Positions 47,222 through 55,001 of a stretch of 64,000 nucleotides of DNA are shown here, one piece after another. The translations under genes and the position numbers were made by a program. Below the pieces are notes generated by a model, which did not search any database, had not been told where the DNA came from, and was given only the letters and a program-made list of their open reading frames with translations. This stretch comes from Streptomyces sp. SS1-1. GTDB taxonomy: Bacteria > Actinomycetota > Actinomycetes > Streptomycetales > Streptomycetaceae. The stretch is from NCBI RefSeq assembly GCF_008973465.1, contig NZ_WBXN01000004.1, positions 1,178,001 through 1,242,000 of the forward strand. The letters are read 5' to 3'. Position 1 is the stretch's first letter. Each line of letters begins with the position of its first letter.

Positions 47222-47635
47222 ATGAACACCACGGTCAGCTGCGAGCTGCACCTGCGCCTCGTTGTGTCGAGCGAGTCCTCCCTGCCTGTCCCCGCAGGCC
47301 TGCGGTACGACACGGCCGACCCCTACGCCGTGCACGCCACCTTCCACACCGGAGCCGAGGAGACCGTCGAGTGGGTGTTCGCCCGCGACCTCCTCGCCGA
47401 GGGCCTCCACCGGCCCACCGGTACCGGCGACGTCCGTGTCTGGCCGTCGCGCAGTCATGGTCAGGGGGTCGTCTGCATCGCCCTGAGCTCTCCCGAGGGC
47501 GAGGCACTGCTCGAGGCCCCCGCGCGAGCCCTGGAGTCCTTCCTGAAGCGGACGGACGCCGCCGTGCCCCCCGGTACGGAACACCGTCACTTCGACCTCG
47601 ACCAGGAGCTCTCGCACATCCTGGCGGAAAGCTAG
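47222..47635 (+). CDS. ssgB: Sporulation-specific cell division protein SsgB
   Basis: Protein of 137 residues from ATG 47222, preceded by GAAAGG. The sequence is recognised as SsgB: MNTTVSCELHLRLVVSSESS, YAVHATFHTGAEETVEWVFA and FDLDQELSHILAES. It belongs to the SsgA-like proteins found only in morphologically complex actinomycetes. With SsgA it marks future division sites and recruits FtsZ during sporulation septation, acting at the membrane. It is monocistronic, ends at an 18-base-pair stem-loop, and probably is developmentally controlled. Confidence 0.97.
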   Translation: MNTTVSCELHLRLVVSSESSLPVPAGLRYDTADPYAVHATFHTGAEETVEWVFARDLLAEGLHRPTGTGDVRVWPSRSHGQGVVCIALSSPEGEALLEAPARALESFLKRTDAAVPPGTEHRHFDLDQELSHILAES

Positions 47636-47958
47636 GGCGAGATCCCCGCAAGCCGCCCGGCGCCGTCGACTCGGGGTGACGGCTCGGGCCAGGACAACCG
47701 CATAGGCAGGCCACCGGCGCCGTCCTCGCTGTCGCGAGGGCGGCGCCGGTGTGTTCGGGCCCGCGAGTCGTCCGGGGCCGCCGTGCGGCGCCCTGGGCCG
47801 CCGGACGGCCCGTCCGCCGCCGTGGGAACCGTGAGCGCTCCCCGGGCGTTGTATTCGAAGCCATGTGCGGACGACGGCGGTGTGCCGGCTGGGTGAGCCA
47901 CTACCATCGGCCAGCATCGGCGGGCGCCCACGCCCACCCCCAGGCCAGGGAGCAGAAC
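47636..47958. other. 323-base stretch between ssgB and the CGNR gene
   Basis: It holds the ssgB terminator and then GC-rich sequence that should contain the CGNR gene promoter. No additional gene was found; in-frame upstream codons of the CGNR frame lack a better start. Confidence 0.5.
47712..47751 (+). terminator. Terminator of ssgB
   Basis: An 18-base-pair stem (47712-47729 with 47734-47751, one G-U pair) with a 4-base loop, 77 bases after the stop codon. Confidence 0.85.
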
Positions 47959-48519
47959 GTGCTGATCACCCATGACGCCCGGTGCGCACTCGATGTCGTG
48001 GTGGATCTGGTGAACACCGCGCCGGACGAGGACGGCGCCGAGGACGGGCTGTCGGACATCACGGCCCTCGCCGACTTCGTGCGAAGGCACGACATCAGCG
48101 ATGTCGGGGTGCTGTCCGAGTTCGACCTGTCGGCGGTGCGCAAGGTGCGCGGACGGTTCGCGTCGATCTTCGCGGCGGCCGATCCGAGGGCCGCGGCCGG
48201 GCTGATCAACGAACTGGTGGCGGCCGCGGGGACCACTCCGCGCCTGACCGACCACGACGGCCACGGCTGGCACGTGCACTACTTCGCGCCCGGCGCCTCG
48301 GTCGCGGACCATCTCGCGGCGGACTGCGGCATGGCGCTGGCCTTCTTCGTGGTGGCCGGGGAGCAGGAGCGGCTGCGGCGCTGCGAGGCCCCGGACTGCC
48401 GGCACGCCTTCGTGGACCTCTCGCGCAACCGTTCCCGCCGGTACTGCGACAGCCGGACCTGCGGCAACCGCCTGCATGTGGCCGCCTACCGGGCGCGCCG
48501 CAAGGAGGCCACCGGCTGA
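47959..48519 (+). CDS. CGNR zinc-finger (ABATE domain) transcription regulator
   Basis: Protein of 186 residues from GTG 47959, preceded by CAGGGAG. The C-terminal zinc finger carries C142, C147, C163 and C168-G-N-R with the downstream basic AAYRARR helix, the hallmark of CGNR proteins. The N-terminal 130 residues correspond to the ABATE stress-induced regulator domain (ALDVVVDLVNTAP near the start, WHVHYFAP strand). Members are putative DNA-binding regulators; targets are unknown. It follows ssgB but is separated by a terminator. Confidence 0.88.
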   Translation: MLITHDARCALDVVVDLVNTAPDEDGAEDGLSDITALADFVRRHDISDVGVLSEFDLSAVRKVRGRFASIFAAADPRAAAGLINELVAAAGTTPRLTDHDGHGWHVHYFAPGASVADHLAADCGMALAFFVVAGEQERLRRCEAPDCRHAFVDLSRNRSRRYCDSRTCGNRLHVAAYRARRKEATG

Positions 48520-48545
48520 GACGCCGGACGGAGTGTCGACGCGGG

Positions 48546-48566
48546 CCCCGGCGGGTGGCGCCGGGG
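48546..48566. terminator. Stem-loop between the CGNR gene and the 50-residue gene
   Basis: An 8-base perfect stem (48546-48553 with 48559-48566) and a 5-base loop, placed between two convergent 3' ends (48519 and 48581). Confidence 0.5.
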
Positions 48567-48580
48567 ACCGCGGGTACGGC

Positions 48581-48733
48581 TCAGAGCAGCAGCAGATCGT
48601 GCAGCGCGCCCATGAGCAGCAGACACCCGATCACCGCAAGGAAGATCATCAGCGGTGGCTGGGAAAGGGCGAAGAGGCACCCGCGAGGCTCGTCCTGAGG
48701 TGGCGCGGCCTCGCTCTGTGTCGTGTCCAGCAT
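48581..48733 (-). CDS. Small single-pass membrane protein, 50 residues
   Basis: An ATG (48731-48733) to TGA (48581-48583) frame of 51 codons, below common gene-finding length limits. The N-terminal 26 residues are polar (MLDTTQSEAAPPQDEPRG), followed by a clear membrane helix at about 27-43 (LMIFLAVIGCLLLMGAL) and the short end HDLLLL. Codons show the strong third-position G/C expected of genuine Streptomyces genes. No strong ribosome-binding site is seen (GCGAG only). I do not know a function. It is convergent with the CGNR gene. Confidence 0.65.
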   Translation of the reverse strand: MLDTTQSEAAPPQDEPRGCLFALSQPPLMIFLAVIGCLLLMGALHDLLLL

Positions 48734-48889
48734 CTCGCGGGTGATGATGGCGCAGATCATCCCCGCTTCGCGATCAACGCGCCCGGAATGAGCGGGTGTT
48801 CGCCGTTATCCGTGAGGTCCGGTCCGAATCGTGATCGTTTCAGGGCGGCGCGGCGACCCACTGTGTCGCTTCCGCCCTGGTGGGCCGGG

Positions 48890-49333
48890 TCAGATGCCGT
48901 GCTTCTTCAGGATGGCCTCGATGTCGCTGAAGTCGTCGGCGGGCTCGGCGCGCGGGGCCTTCGCGGGCCGCTTCGACGGCGTGGACCCCTCCCCCAGCGA
49001 GGGCGCGGAGGCCGCCGGAGCCACCGCCTCGCGGCCCTCGGCCGCACGGGCCTCCTTGCGCTCCTTGCGGGTGCCGCCTCTGCGGCGCTCCACCGCGCGC
49101 GTGCTCGCGAACAGCACCCAGGCCAGCCCGAGGACCCCGAAGCCCGCCCAGGCCGTCGGGCTGAAGGCGGTGTCGGCCAGCCACTCCACCACGCCGGTCA
49201 TCACCAGCCCCAGGGGCACCAGCGCGTACGCCGCGATGCGCGTGGCCGCGAGGAAACGCTTGCGGTACGCCGTGACCGCCGCGATGCCCAGGCCGGCCGC
49301 GGCGACGGCGGAACAGACGGTCTCGGCAATCAT
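48890..49333 (-). CDS. Hypothetical membrane protein, 147 residues
   Basis: Start ATG 49333 (MIAETVCSAV). Hydrophobic segments lie at about 5-22, 34-52 and 63-83, followed by a basic stretch (RAVERRRGGTRKERKEAR), an Ala/Pro-rich linker and an acidic-then-basic end (DDFSDIEAILKKHGI). The C-terminal peptide looks conserved and may be a protein-interaction tail. No family is recognised. It diverges from the DsbA-like gene. Confidence 0.75.
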   Translation of the reverse strand: MIAETVCSAVAAAGLGIAAVTAYRKRFLAATRIAAYALVPLGLVMTGVVEWLADTAFSPTAWAGFGVLGLAWVLFASTRAVERRRGGTRKERKEARAAEGREAVAPAASAPSLGEGSTPSKRPAKAPRAEPADDFSDIEAILKKHGI

Positions 49334-49512
49334 CCGGTCCTCCAGGCGGGCTGCGTCCGACAGGGCTTTCGTCCCTTCCATCCTGCACCGTCGCCACCCG
49401 GCGCGGCCACGGCTCGGGCCGACATCAGGGAGATCTCCGGGTCGTCTCCTCCGCAGGTGCCGGTCGCGGGCCGGATTGGGCCGCCCCGGCCGGGACTGGG
49501 AGACTGGGGACC

Positions 49513-50037
49513 ATGAACGACTCCTCCCCCGACCGCGCCGCCGTCGTCCTCGACTTCTGGTGCGAGCTCCAGTGCCCCGACTGCCGGGGCGCCCTGGACG
49601 ATCTGCGCGCCCTGCGCGCCCGCTACGGCGACCGCCTGGAGCTGCGGCTGCGGCACTTCCCGCTGGAGAAGCACAAGCACGCCTTCGCCGCCGCGCAGGC
49701 CGCCGAGGAGGCCCTGGAGCAGGGGCAGGGCTGGCCGTACGTCGAGGCCGTGCTCGGCCGGGTCGAGGAGCTGGACCGCCAGGGCGAACCCTTCCTGATC
49801 GAGGTGGCCCGCGAACTCGGCCTGGACGCGGAGGAGTTCGACACCGCGCTGATCGACGGGCGGCACATCCTGATCGTCGACGCCGACCAGGCCGAGGGCA
49901 AGGCGATCGGTGTGACCGGCACCCCCACCTATGTGATCGACGGTGAGCGCCTCGACGGCGGCAAGAGCCAGGAGGGGCTGCGCGAGCGTGTCGAGGAGAT
50001 CGTGGACCGGCTGCTGGCGGAGCAGGCGGGGGCCTGA
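49513..50037 (+). CDS. DsbA/FrnE family thioredoxin-fold protein
   Basis: Protein of 174 residues from ATG 49513. The active-site pair is C21-P-D-C24, preceded by another cysteine (C17), in VLDFWCELQCPDCRGAL, and the cis-proline loop is GVTGTPTYVIDGERL. An alpha-helical insertion sits between them as in DsbA/FrnE. No signal peptide is present, so it is cytoplasmic, as FrnE oxidoreductases are. It may act in thiol redox balance or stress tolerance. It converges on the GNAT gene with a 6-base gap. Confidence 0.87.
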   Translation: MNDSSPDRAAVVLDFWCELQCPDCRGALDDLRALRARYGDRLELRLRHFPLEKHKHAFAAAQAAEEALEQGQGWPYVEAVLGRVEELDRQGEPFLIEVARELGLDAEEFDTALIDGRHILIVDADQAEGKAIGVTGTPTYVIDGERLDGGKSQEGLRERVEEIVDRLLAEQAGA

Positions 50038-50043
50038 CGGCCG

Positions 50044-50868
50044 CTACAGCAGCGCCTTGTACAGGGCGTACACGGTCGTCTCGTAGCCGAGCGAGTCGTA
50101 CAGCCGCTCGGCCGCCGTGTTGCCCGCGAAGACGTTGAGGCCGATCAACCGGTGCCCGTCGGCGATCGCCCGGCGCTCGGCCTGGAGCATCAGCGAGCGG
50201 CCGTGGCCCCGGCCCCGGTGCTCGGGACGCGTCTCGACGTCGTACACATAGGCGCGGCCCTGCCGGGTGCCGACCCAGACGGTGCCCACCGGTGTCCCCT
50301 CGTGCTCCAGGACGTCGATGGTGGTGCCCGGCGTGGCGAGCCCCTGGGGCAGGAGTGCCTCGTGGTCGAGCTGGGACTTGACCCGGGCCTCGTCCTCGGG
50401 GACGCCGCGCTCGACCCAGCTGCGGACGTAGTCCTCGTCGCTCTTGACCAGCCACGCCGCGTACTCGGGCCCGGTCATGGGCCGCGCGTGGATGCCCGCG
50501 GGGAGCGGGGGCGGGGTGGCGCCGAGGGCCTTGGCCATGCCCCGGTTGCGCAGCAGGTAGCCGAGGGCGGTGACCAGGCGCAGCGCCGGGACGGCGTCCC
50601 CGGGGACGGTCACCTCGATGCGGTGGCAGCCCCAGCCGCGCGCCACCTCCTCCGCGGCGAGGGCGGCGACGGTGGCCCGGCCGCGCCGCCGGTCGGCCTC
50701 CTCGATGCGCAGTTCCGTCATCCGGGCCACGCCCTCGCCGAAGACGGGGTGCGTGCCCAGCAGGAGGACGCCCACCGGGCGCCCGTTCACACACACCTGG
50801 TAGCGGCGCGAACGGGTCCCGTCGGCGTGGTGCTGAAGCGGCTCGGTCGGCCGCAGGGTCGTGGTCAT
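50044..50868 (-). CDS. GNAT family N-acetyltransferase with two GNAT-like domains
   Basis: Protein of 274 residues from ATG 50868. The N-terminal half (about 20-125) resembles a GNAT domain with ELRIEEADRRRGRATVAALA as the acetyl-CoA loop. The C-terminal half (about 150-274) has a better-preserved loop, VETRPEHRGRGHGRSLMLQA, and the C-terminal NTAAERLYDSLGYETT motif. The acceptor is unknown. It lies downstream of pabC with a 49-base gap, which may be coincidental. Confidence 0.87.
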   Translation of the reverse strand: MTTTLRPTEPLQHHADGTRSRRYQVCVNGRPVGVLLLGTHPVFGEGVARMTELRIEEADRRRGRATVAALAAEEVARGWGCHRIEVTVPGDAVPALRLVTALGYLLRNRGMAKALGATPPPLPAGIHARPMTGPEYAAWLVKSDEDYVRSWVERGVPEDEARVKSQLDHEALLPQGLATPGTTIDVLEHEGTPVGTVWVGTRQGRAYVYDVETRPEHRGRGHGRSLMLQAERRAIADGHRLIGLNVFAGNTAAERLYDSLGYETTVYALYKALL

Positions 50869-50917
50869 CAGGTGAGTTCTACCCAGCGGGCCGCGTCACC
50901 GGCAGCCGAATTCCCGG

Positions 50918-51739
50918 TCACGGGTCCAGGTCGTCGCCGGAGCGCTCCTCGAAGATCCGCATGGCCTTGGCGGTCACCGGTCCCGGCGCGCCCGGCAGTT
51001 CGCGGTCGTCGACGCGGTGCACGGCCTGGACGTCCCGCAGGGTGGAGGTGAGGAAGACCTCGTCGGCCCGCTCCAGCACGTCCAGCGGCAGGTCGGTCTC
51101 CTTGGCGCCGGTCCACTCGACGGTGAGGGCGCGGGTGATGCCGGCGAGGCAGCCCGAGGCGACCGGCGGGGTGTGGATCTCGCCGTCCAGGACGACGAAG
51201 ACGTTGGAGCCGGTGCCCTCGCAGAGCTGCCCGACTGTGTTGGCGAACAGCGCCTCGGACGCGCCGCGTTCGTGGGCGCGGGCGAGCGCGACGACGTTCT
51301 CGGCGTACGAGGTGGTCTTCAGGCCGGTGAGCGCGCCCCGCTCGTTGCGCGTCCAGGGGACCGTGATCACGGCCGTGCTGTCGGGGCGGCGGCTGGTCTC
51401 GCCGAGGGCGACGACGAGCGTGGGGCCGTGCTCGCCGCGGTCGGAGCCGAGCGGGCCCTGCCCGCCGGTGTAGGTGATGCGCAGCCGGCCGAGCGGCATC
51501 GGGTTGGCCTCGAGGACGGCGGCGCAGGCGCGGCGGACCTCGTCGTGGTCGGGGGCGGGCAGGCCGAGCCCCAGCGCCGAGCGCGTCAGCCGGTCGAGGT
51601 GCCGGGTCAGCGCGAACAGCCGTCCGTCCACCGCCTTCACGGTCTCGAAGATGCCGTCGCCCACGGTGAGACCGTGGTCGAAGACGGAGACGCGGGCGGT
51701 CTCGATGTCCTTCAGCCCGCCGTCGAGCCAGATCTTCAC
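50918..51739 (-). CDS. pabC: 4-amino-4-deoxychorismate lyase (class IV aminotransferase fold)
   Basis: Protein of 273 residues from GTG 51739 (VKIWLDGGLKD), overlapping the pabB stop by 4 bases. It releases pyruvate from aminodeoxychorismate to give p-aminobenzoate for folate. PLP lysine K141 is in GLKTTSYAENV and E174 in LCEGTGSNVF, with HGLTVGDGIFETV near the N-terminus. The alternative is a branched-chain aminotransferase-like enzyme, but coupling to a PabB-type chorismate enzyme favours PabC. Confidence 0.87.
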   Translation of the reverse strand: MKIWLDGGLKDIETARVSVFDHGLTVGDGIFETVKAVDGRLFALTRHLDRLTRSALGLGLPAPDHDEVRRACAAVLEANPMPLGRLRITYTGGQGPLGSDRGEHGPTLVVALGETSRRPDSTAVITVPWTRNERGALTGLKTTSYAENVVALARAHERGASEALFANTVGQLCEGTGSNVFVVLDGEIHTPPVASGCLAGITRALTVEWTGAKETDLPLDVLERADEVFLTSTLRDVQAVHRVDDRELPGAPGPVTAKAMRIFEERSGDDLDP

Positions 51740-52782
51740 GGTTGCAGTCCCTCTCCACTCACCTCGTACGCGCCCGACGCTACCGCGAGCAGCCGGGACG
51801 CCTTCAGCTCGGTCTCCCGCCACTCCCCCTCGGGGTCCGATCCCCAGGTGATCCCGGCGCCGGTGCCGAAACGCAGCGCGCCCGCGTCCCGGTCGATCCA
51901 GAAGGTCCGTATGCCGACGGCCAGCTCGCCGGTGCCGCGGTCGGCGTCGACCCAGCCGATCCCTCCGCAGTACGGTCCGCGCGGCGCCGTCTCCAGCGCG
52001 TCGATGATCCGCAGCGCGCTGGACTTGGGCGCGCCGGTGACGGAGCCGGGCGGGAAGGCGGCGTCGAGGAGTTCGGGCCAGCCGGCGCCGGGGCGCAGTT
52101 CACCGCGGACGGTGGAGACCAGGTGCACGAGCCCCGGGTGCTTCTCGACGGCGCACAGGTCGGGGACGGACACCGAGCCGGTGGCGCAGACCCGGCCGAT
52201 GTCGTTGCGCACCAGGTCGACGATCATCACGTTCTCGGCGTAGTCCTTCTCCAGGAGGTCCGCCTCGGTGCGGCCGGTGCCCTTGATCGGCCCGGACTCC
52301 ACGACACGCCCGTCGCGGCGCAGGAACAGCTCGGGCGAGGCGGTGGCGATCTCCACGCCGTGCCCGGGCAGCCGAATCGTTCCGGCATACGGCGCCGGGT
52401 TGCCACGCGCGAGGAGCGCGGTCAGCGCGTCGACGTCGGCGTCCGCCGCGACGGGCGCGCTCAGTACGCGGCAGAGGTTGGCCTGGTAGACCTCGCCGGC
52501 CGCGATGTGCTCGCGGATGCGCCGCACCCCGGCCGTGTACGCGGCGCGGTCGAGAGATGACGTCCAGTCACCGGCCGCCGGTCCGGCCCAGGCGCCCGGC
52601 ACCGGCGCGGGCACCTCCTCCCGCCGTACGTCGCGGAAGCGGGCGCAGGTCAGGGCACCCTCGAAGTCGGCGCAGACGGCCCAGAAGCCGCTGGAGTCGA
52701 GGGCCGCGGGGTCACTGGTGACGTCCAGGAGACCGGTGGCGACGCGGTCGCCGAAACGGGCGAGAGGCGGGAGGTCGTGCAC
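51736..52782 (-). CDS. pabB: Aminodeoxychorismate synthase component I (chorismate-binding enzyme)
   Basis: Protein of 348 residues from GTG 52782 (VHDLPPLARFG). The chorismate-binding fold is intact, with K167 in SGPIKGTGRTEADLL (the PIKGT lysine that distinguishes PabB from anthranilate synthase), LVRNDIGRVCATGSV, VEKHPGLVHLVSTVRG and PPGSVTGAPKSSALRII. It makes 4-amino-4-deoxychorismate from chorismate, using ammonia supplied by a PabA partner not in this window. pabC is coupled downstream. Confidence 0.88.
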   Translation of the reverse strand: MHDLPPLARFGDRVATGLLDVTSDPAALDSSGFWAVCADFEGALTCARFRDVRREEVPAPVPGAWAGPAAGDWTSSLDRAAYTAGVRRIREHIAAGEVYQANLCRVLSAPVAADADVDALTALLARGNPAPYAGTIRLPGHGVEIATASPELFLRRDGRVVESGPIKGTGRTEADLLEKDYAENVMIVDLVRNDIGRVCATGSVSVPDLCAVEKHPGLVHLVSTVRGELRPGAGWPELLDAAFPPGSVTGAPKSSALRIIDALETAPRGPYCGGIGWVDADRGTGELAVGIRTFWIDRDAGALRFGTGAGITWGSDPEGEWRETELKASRLLAVASGAYEVSGEGLQP

Positions 52783-52891
52783 GCCGTCGAGTCTATGGCC
52801 GGTGCCCCCGCGGTGAGCTGGCCCTGTCCTCTCGGGACGGTCCCCCGGCTCGCCGAGCAGGTGAGGCGCAGCACGCTGCGCAAACGCGTTT

Positions 52892-52919
52892 TTGTGCTGG
52901 CCCCGGAATCCGCTAGAGT
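52892..52919 (+). promoter_or_regulatory. Predicted housekeeping promoter of the tRNA cluster
   Basis: TTGTGC at 52892-52897 and TAGAGT at 52914-52919 are 16 bases apart, a good match to the TTGAC/TAnnnT vegetative consensus. The first tRNA starts at 52962, leaving a short leader. Confidence 0.6.
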
Positions 52920-52961
52920 TCAACTCGTCGCCGGGCCGCGCGAGCGGGACGGAAACGACAA

Positions 52962-53034
52962 GCGGACGTAGCTCAGTTGGTAGAGCGCAACCTTGCCAAG
53001 GTTGAGGTCGCGAGTTCGAGCCTCGTCGTCCGCT
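52962..53034 (+). tRNA. tRNA-Gly(GCC)
   Basis: A 73-base cloverleaf with acceptor GCGGACG/CGTCCGC, anticodon stem CAACC/GGTTG with loop TTGCCAA (anticodon GCC) and T arm GAGTTCGAGCCTC. The discriminator is T; no CCA is encoded. Confidence 0.95.
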
Positions 53035-53072
53035 CGAAGGAACAAGGGGATCTTCCCGAGCCCCTCACTCCT

Positions 53073-53143
53073 GGTGGAGTGGCCGAGAGGCGAGGCAACG
53101 GCCTGCAAAGCCGTCTACACGGGTTCAAATCCCGTCTCCACCT
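53073..53143 (+). tRNA. tRNA-Cys(GCA)
   Basis: A 71-base cloverleaf with acceptor GGTGGAG/CTCCACC, anticodon stem ACGGC/GCCGT with loop CTGCAAA (anticodon GCA) and T arm CGGGTTCAAATCCCG. The discriminator is T. Confidence 0.95.
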
Positions 53144-53147
53144 CCAA

Positions 53148-53219
53148 GGACGATTAGCTCAGCGGGAGAGCGCTTCCCTGACACGGAAGAGGTCACTGGT
53201 TCAATCCCAGTATCGTCCA
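53148..53219 (+). tRNA. tRNA-Val(GAC), copy 1
   Basis: A 72-base cloverleaf with acceptor GGACGAT/ATCGTCC, anticodon stem CTTCC/GGAAG with loop CTGACAC (anticodon GAC) and discriminator A. It begins 4 bases after tRNA-Cys, so both come from one precursor. Confidence 0.95.
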
Positions 53220-53259
53220 CTGGATCTCCGGATCCTGGGTCTGCGAAGATCCGAACCCC

Positions 53260-53331
53260 GCGCGATTAGCTCAGCGGGAGAGCGCTTCCCTGACACGGAA
53301 GAGGTCACTGGTTCAATCCCAGTATCGCGCA
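53260..53331 (+). tRNA. tRNA-Val(GAC), copy 2, with altered acceptor stem
   Basis: Identical to copy 1 except in the acceptor stem, GCGCGAT/ATCGCGC instead of GGACGAT/ATCGTCC. The changes at the second and third pairs are matched on both sides, so pairing is kept (compensatory). Confidence 0.95.
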
Positions 53332-53364
53332 CGCAGTGCCCACGGCCCCCGGTCGTGGTCCCGA

Positions 53365-53436
53365 GGACGATTAGCTCAGCGGGAGAGCGCTTCCCTGACA
53401 CGGAAGAGGTCACTGGTTCAATCCCAGTATCGTCCA
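53365..53436 (+). tRNA. tRNA-Val(GAC), copy 3
   Basis: Identical to copy 1 (acceptor GGACGAT/ATCGTCC, anticodon GAC, 72 bases). It is followed directly by a strong terminator. Confidence 0.95.
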
Positions 53437-53442
53437 CACCCC

Positions 53443-53473
53443 GAAGCCCCCCGGTCGACGACCGGGGGGCTTC
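53443..53473 (+). terminator. Terminator of the tRNA cluster
   Basis: Arms 53443-53455 and 53461-53473 (13 bases, perfect) with a 5-base loop and a TTCTTCG tail. The zinc-ribbon gene ends 17 bases beyond on the other strand, so the stem-loop may serve both. Confidence 0.85.
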
Positions 53474-53489
53474 TTCGTGGTCCGGCGGC

Positions 53490-53777
53490 TCAGCTGGAGA
53501 ACAGCATGTGGCCGAAGCTCTTGTGGCGGCGGTGGCCGTAGTGGGCGCCGTGACCGCCGTGCGGGGCACCCCACGCCGGGGCCTGCGGGGCGGCCGGGTA
53601 GGCCTGCGGGGCGGCCGGGGGCGGCGGCGCCGGCTGGGTCCACTGGGACTCCAGGCGGGTCAGGGCCTCCAGCTCGCCGTAGTCCAGGAAGATCCCGCGG
53701 CAGCCGCTGCACTGCTCGATCTGGACGCCGTTGCGGTTGTAGGTGTGCATCGGCGCATGGCACTTCGGACACTGCAT
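53490..53777 (-). CDS. TFIIB-type zinc-ribbon protein
   Basis: Protein of 95 residues from ATG 53777 (MQCPKCHAPM); a TTG four codons earlier is possible. Two Cys pairs form the ribbon: C3-x2-C6 and C23-x2-C26 in EQCSGCRGIFLDYGELEAL, a common zf-TFIIB pattern with the GxFLDxGELExL extension. A Pro/Ala/Gln linker and a His-rich tail (HGGHGAHYGHRRHKSFGH) follow; the tail could bind metal. Function is unknown. Confidence 0.88.
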   Translation of the reverse strand: MQCPKCHAPMHTYNRNGVQIEQCSGCRGIFLDYGELEALTRLESQWTQPAPPPPAAPQAYPAAPQAPAWGAPHGGHGAHYGHRRHKSFGHMLFSS

Positions 53778-53858
53778 CGTTCGGCTCAACTCCCTGCCGG
53801 TCGGTCCTGCTTCGCGTCTCGCCAGGACAGACTCTGCCCGGCTGCGGTCGGTTGCACC

Positions 53859-54799
53859 CTACGTCGGGGAAGTCCGGGTCAACTCGGGCGGGACAGGCAC
53901 CATTCGGTCACAGGCGTCCACCAGGCACTGTTCGACCTCGTCCAGCGGGCGTCTTTCCTCCTCCGCCTTGGTGATCGCCCTGGCCGCCGTCTGCACGGTG
54001 AGGGCGCGGGCCGGGACGTCCAGCGCGGGCCAGGGGTCGCCCTCGCCGGGGACGGCGGTGCCGCCGGCGGCCCGGTAGGCGGTCAGGAAGCGGCTCCACT
54101 CGTCGGGCGGGAGCAGGCCGCAGGCGTACCAGGCGGCGGGGCGGGCCAGGTCCCAGGCGGGCACGCCGGTGCCGAGGTCGTCGACGTCGATCAGCAGCCA
54201 CGGGCCGTCGGGCGCCGGATGCCGGACGAGCTGGCCGAGGTGGAAGTCGCCGTGACACAGGGCGTCCGGCGCCTGGTGCGGGGCGTCGGCGCGGGCCCAG
54301 GCCGGGAGGGTGTCCCAGGCGCGCAGGACCGCGGTGGCCGCCGTGCCCGGGGCGGCGGTGGAGCGGAGCCGCGTCAAGGCGTGGGCGGCCTTCACCGGTC
54401 CCCGCATCGCGGGCAAGCCGGCCGGGACGGGGGTGCGGTGCAGGCCCGCGAGCAGCGTGGCCGCCTGTTCCCAGGGCGCCGCGTCGGGATCGGCGGGGTC
54501 CACGGGGCGGCCGTACGGCCAGCAGGTGACGAGGCGGCCGCGCAGATCGGTGGGCCCGGGGTGAGCGGGGCCAGGAGGAGGCCGGGGAGCCGGGCGGCGA
54601 CGGCGAGGCGGGGGACCAGGTCGGCCGGGGTGCTGTCCGGGGGGTGGGCCTTGGCCACGGTGCCGGCGTGCCGGACGACCGTGGCGTCGGGGCGGTCGGC
54701 GAGGGTGACGGCCGTGCAGGAGCCGCAGTCCGGGGCGAGGGAGTGGGCCGTGGCCTCGGCGTGCGCGGCGAGGTCGGGCAACAGGGAAGGGGCGGTCAC
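53859..54799 (-). pseudogene. Aminoglycoside-phosphotransferase-like kinase, frameshifted
   Basis: The N-terminal part reads from GTG 54799 (VTAPSLLPDLAAHAEATAHS), behind GAGGGA, through LPGLLLAPLTPG. The C-terminal part, with catalytic HGDFHLGQLV, LLIDVDDLGTG and the DLARPAAWYACGLLPPDEW helix, continues in another frame from TDLRGRLVTCWPYGRPV. The stop at 53859 is out of phase with the start by 2 bases, so one base is missing (or two extra) near 54550-54565, in a run of C and G. Both frames stay open throughout because of the GC bias, so no internal stop reveals it. Either a real pseudogene or a sequencing error. The family phosphorylates small molecules such as choline or antibiotics. Confidence 0.75.
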
Positions 54800-54881
54800 T
54801 TGGGTCCCTCGCAGGCGGGTCGGCTGGGGCGAGCGTACGCGTACGCCGCCGGCCCGGACAGAGCCGGTGCCGGACAGAGCA

Positions 54882-54913
54882 ATGCCGGCGCAGCTCCCCA
54901 GCTGCGCCGGCAT
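54882..54913 (-). terminator. Terminator downstream of the 65-residue membrane protein gene
   Basis: A perfect 14-base stem (54882-54895 with 54900-54913) and a CCCC loop, 89 bases past the stop. Next to it CCGGACAGAGC is repeated directly at 54854 and 54870. Confidence 0.65.
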
Positions 54914-55001
54914 CTGTGCCGTCCGCCGCACCCCCGTCCCCACGGGGTTTCATGGATGGATGTCCCCGCCCGGACCGCTCTTCCGGGCCTGGGGTCGCCG
55001 C

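Noticed and set aside
53859..54953. A 364-codon frame starting at 54953 as an intact phosphotransferase
   Set aside because: The first ~130 residues of that frame are Arg/Pro-rich nonsense; the plausible N-terminus is in another frame, so the gene is treated as frameshifted.
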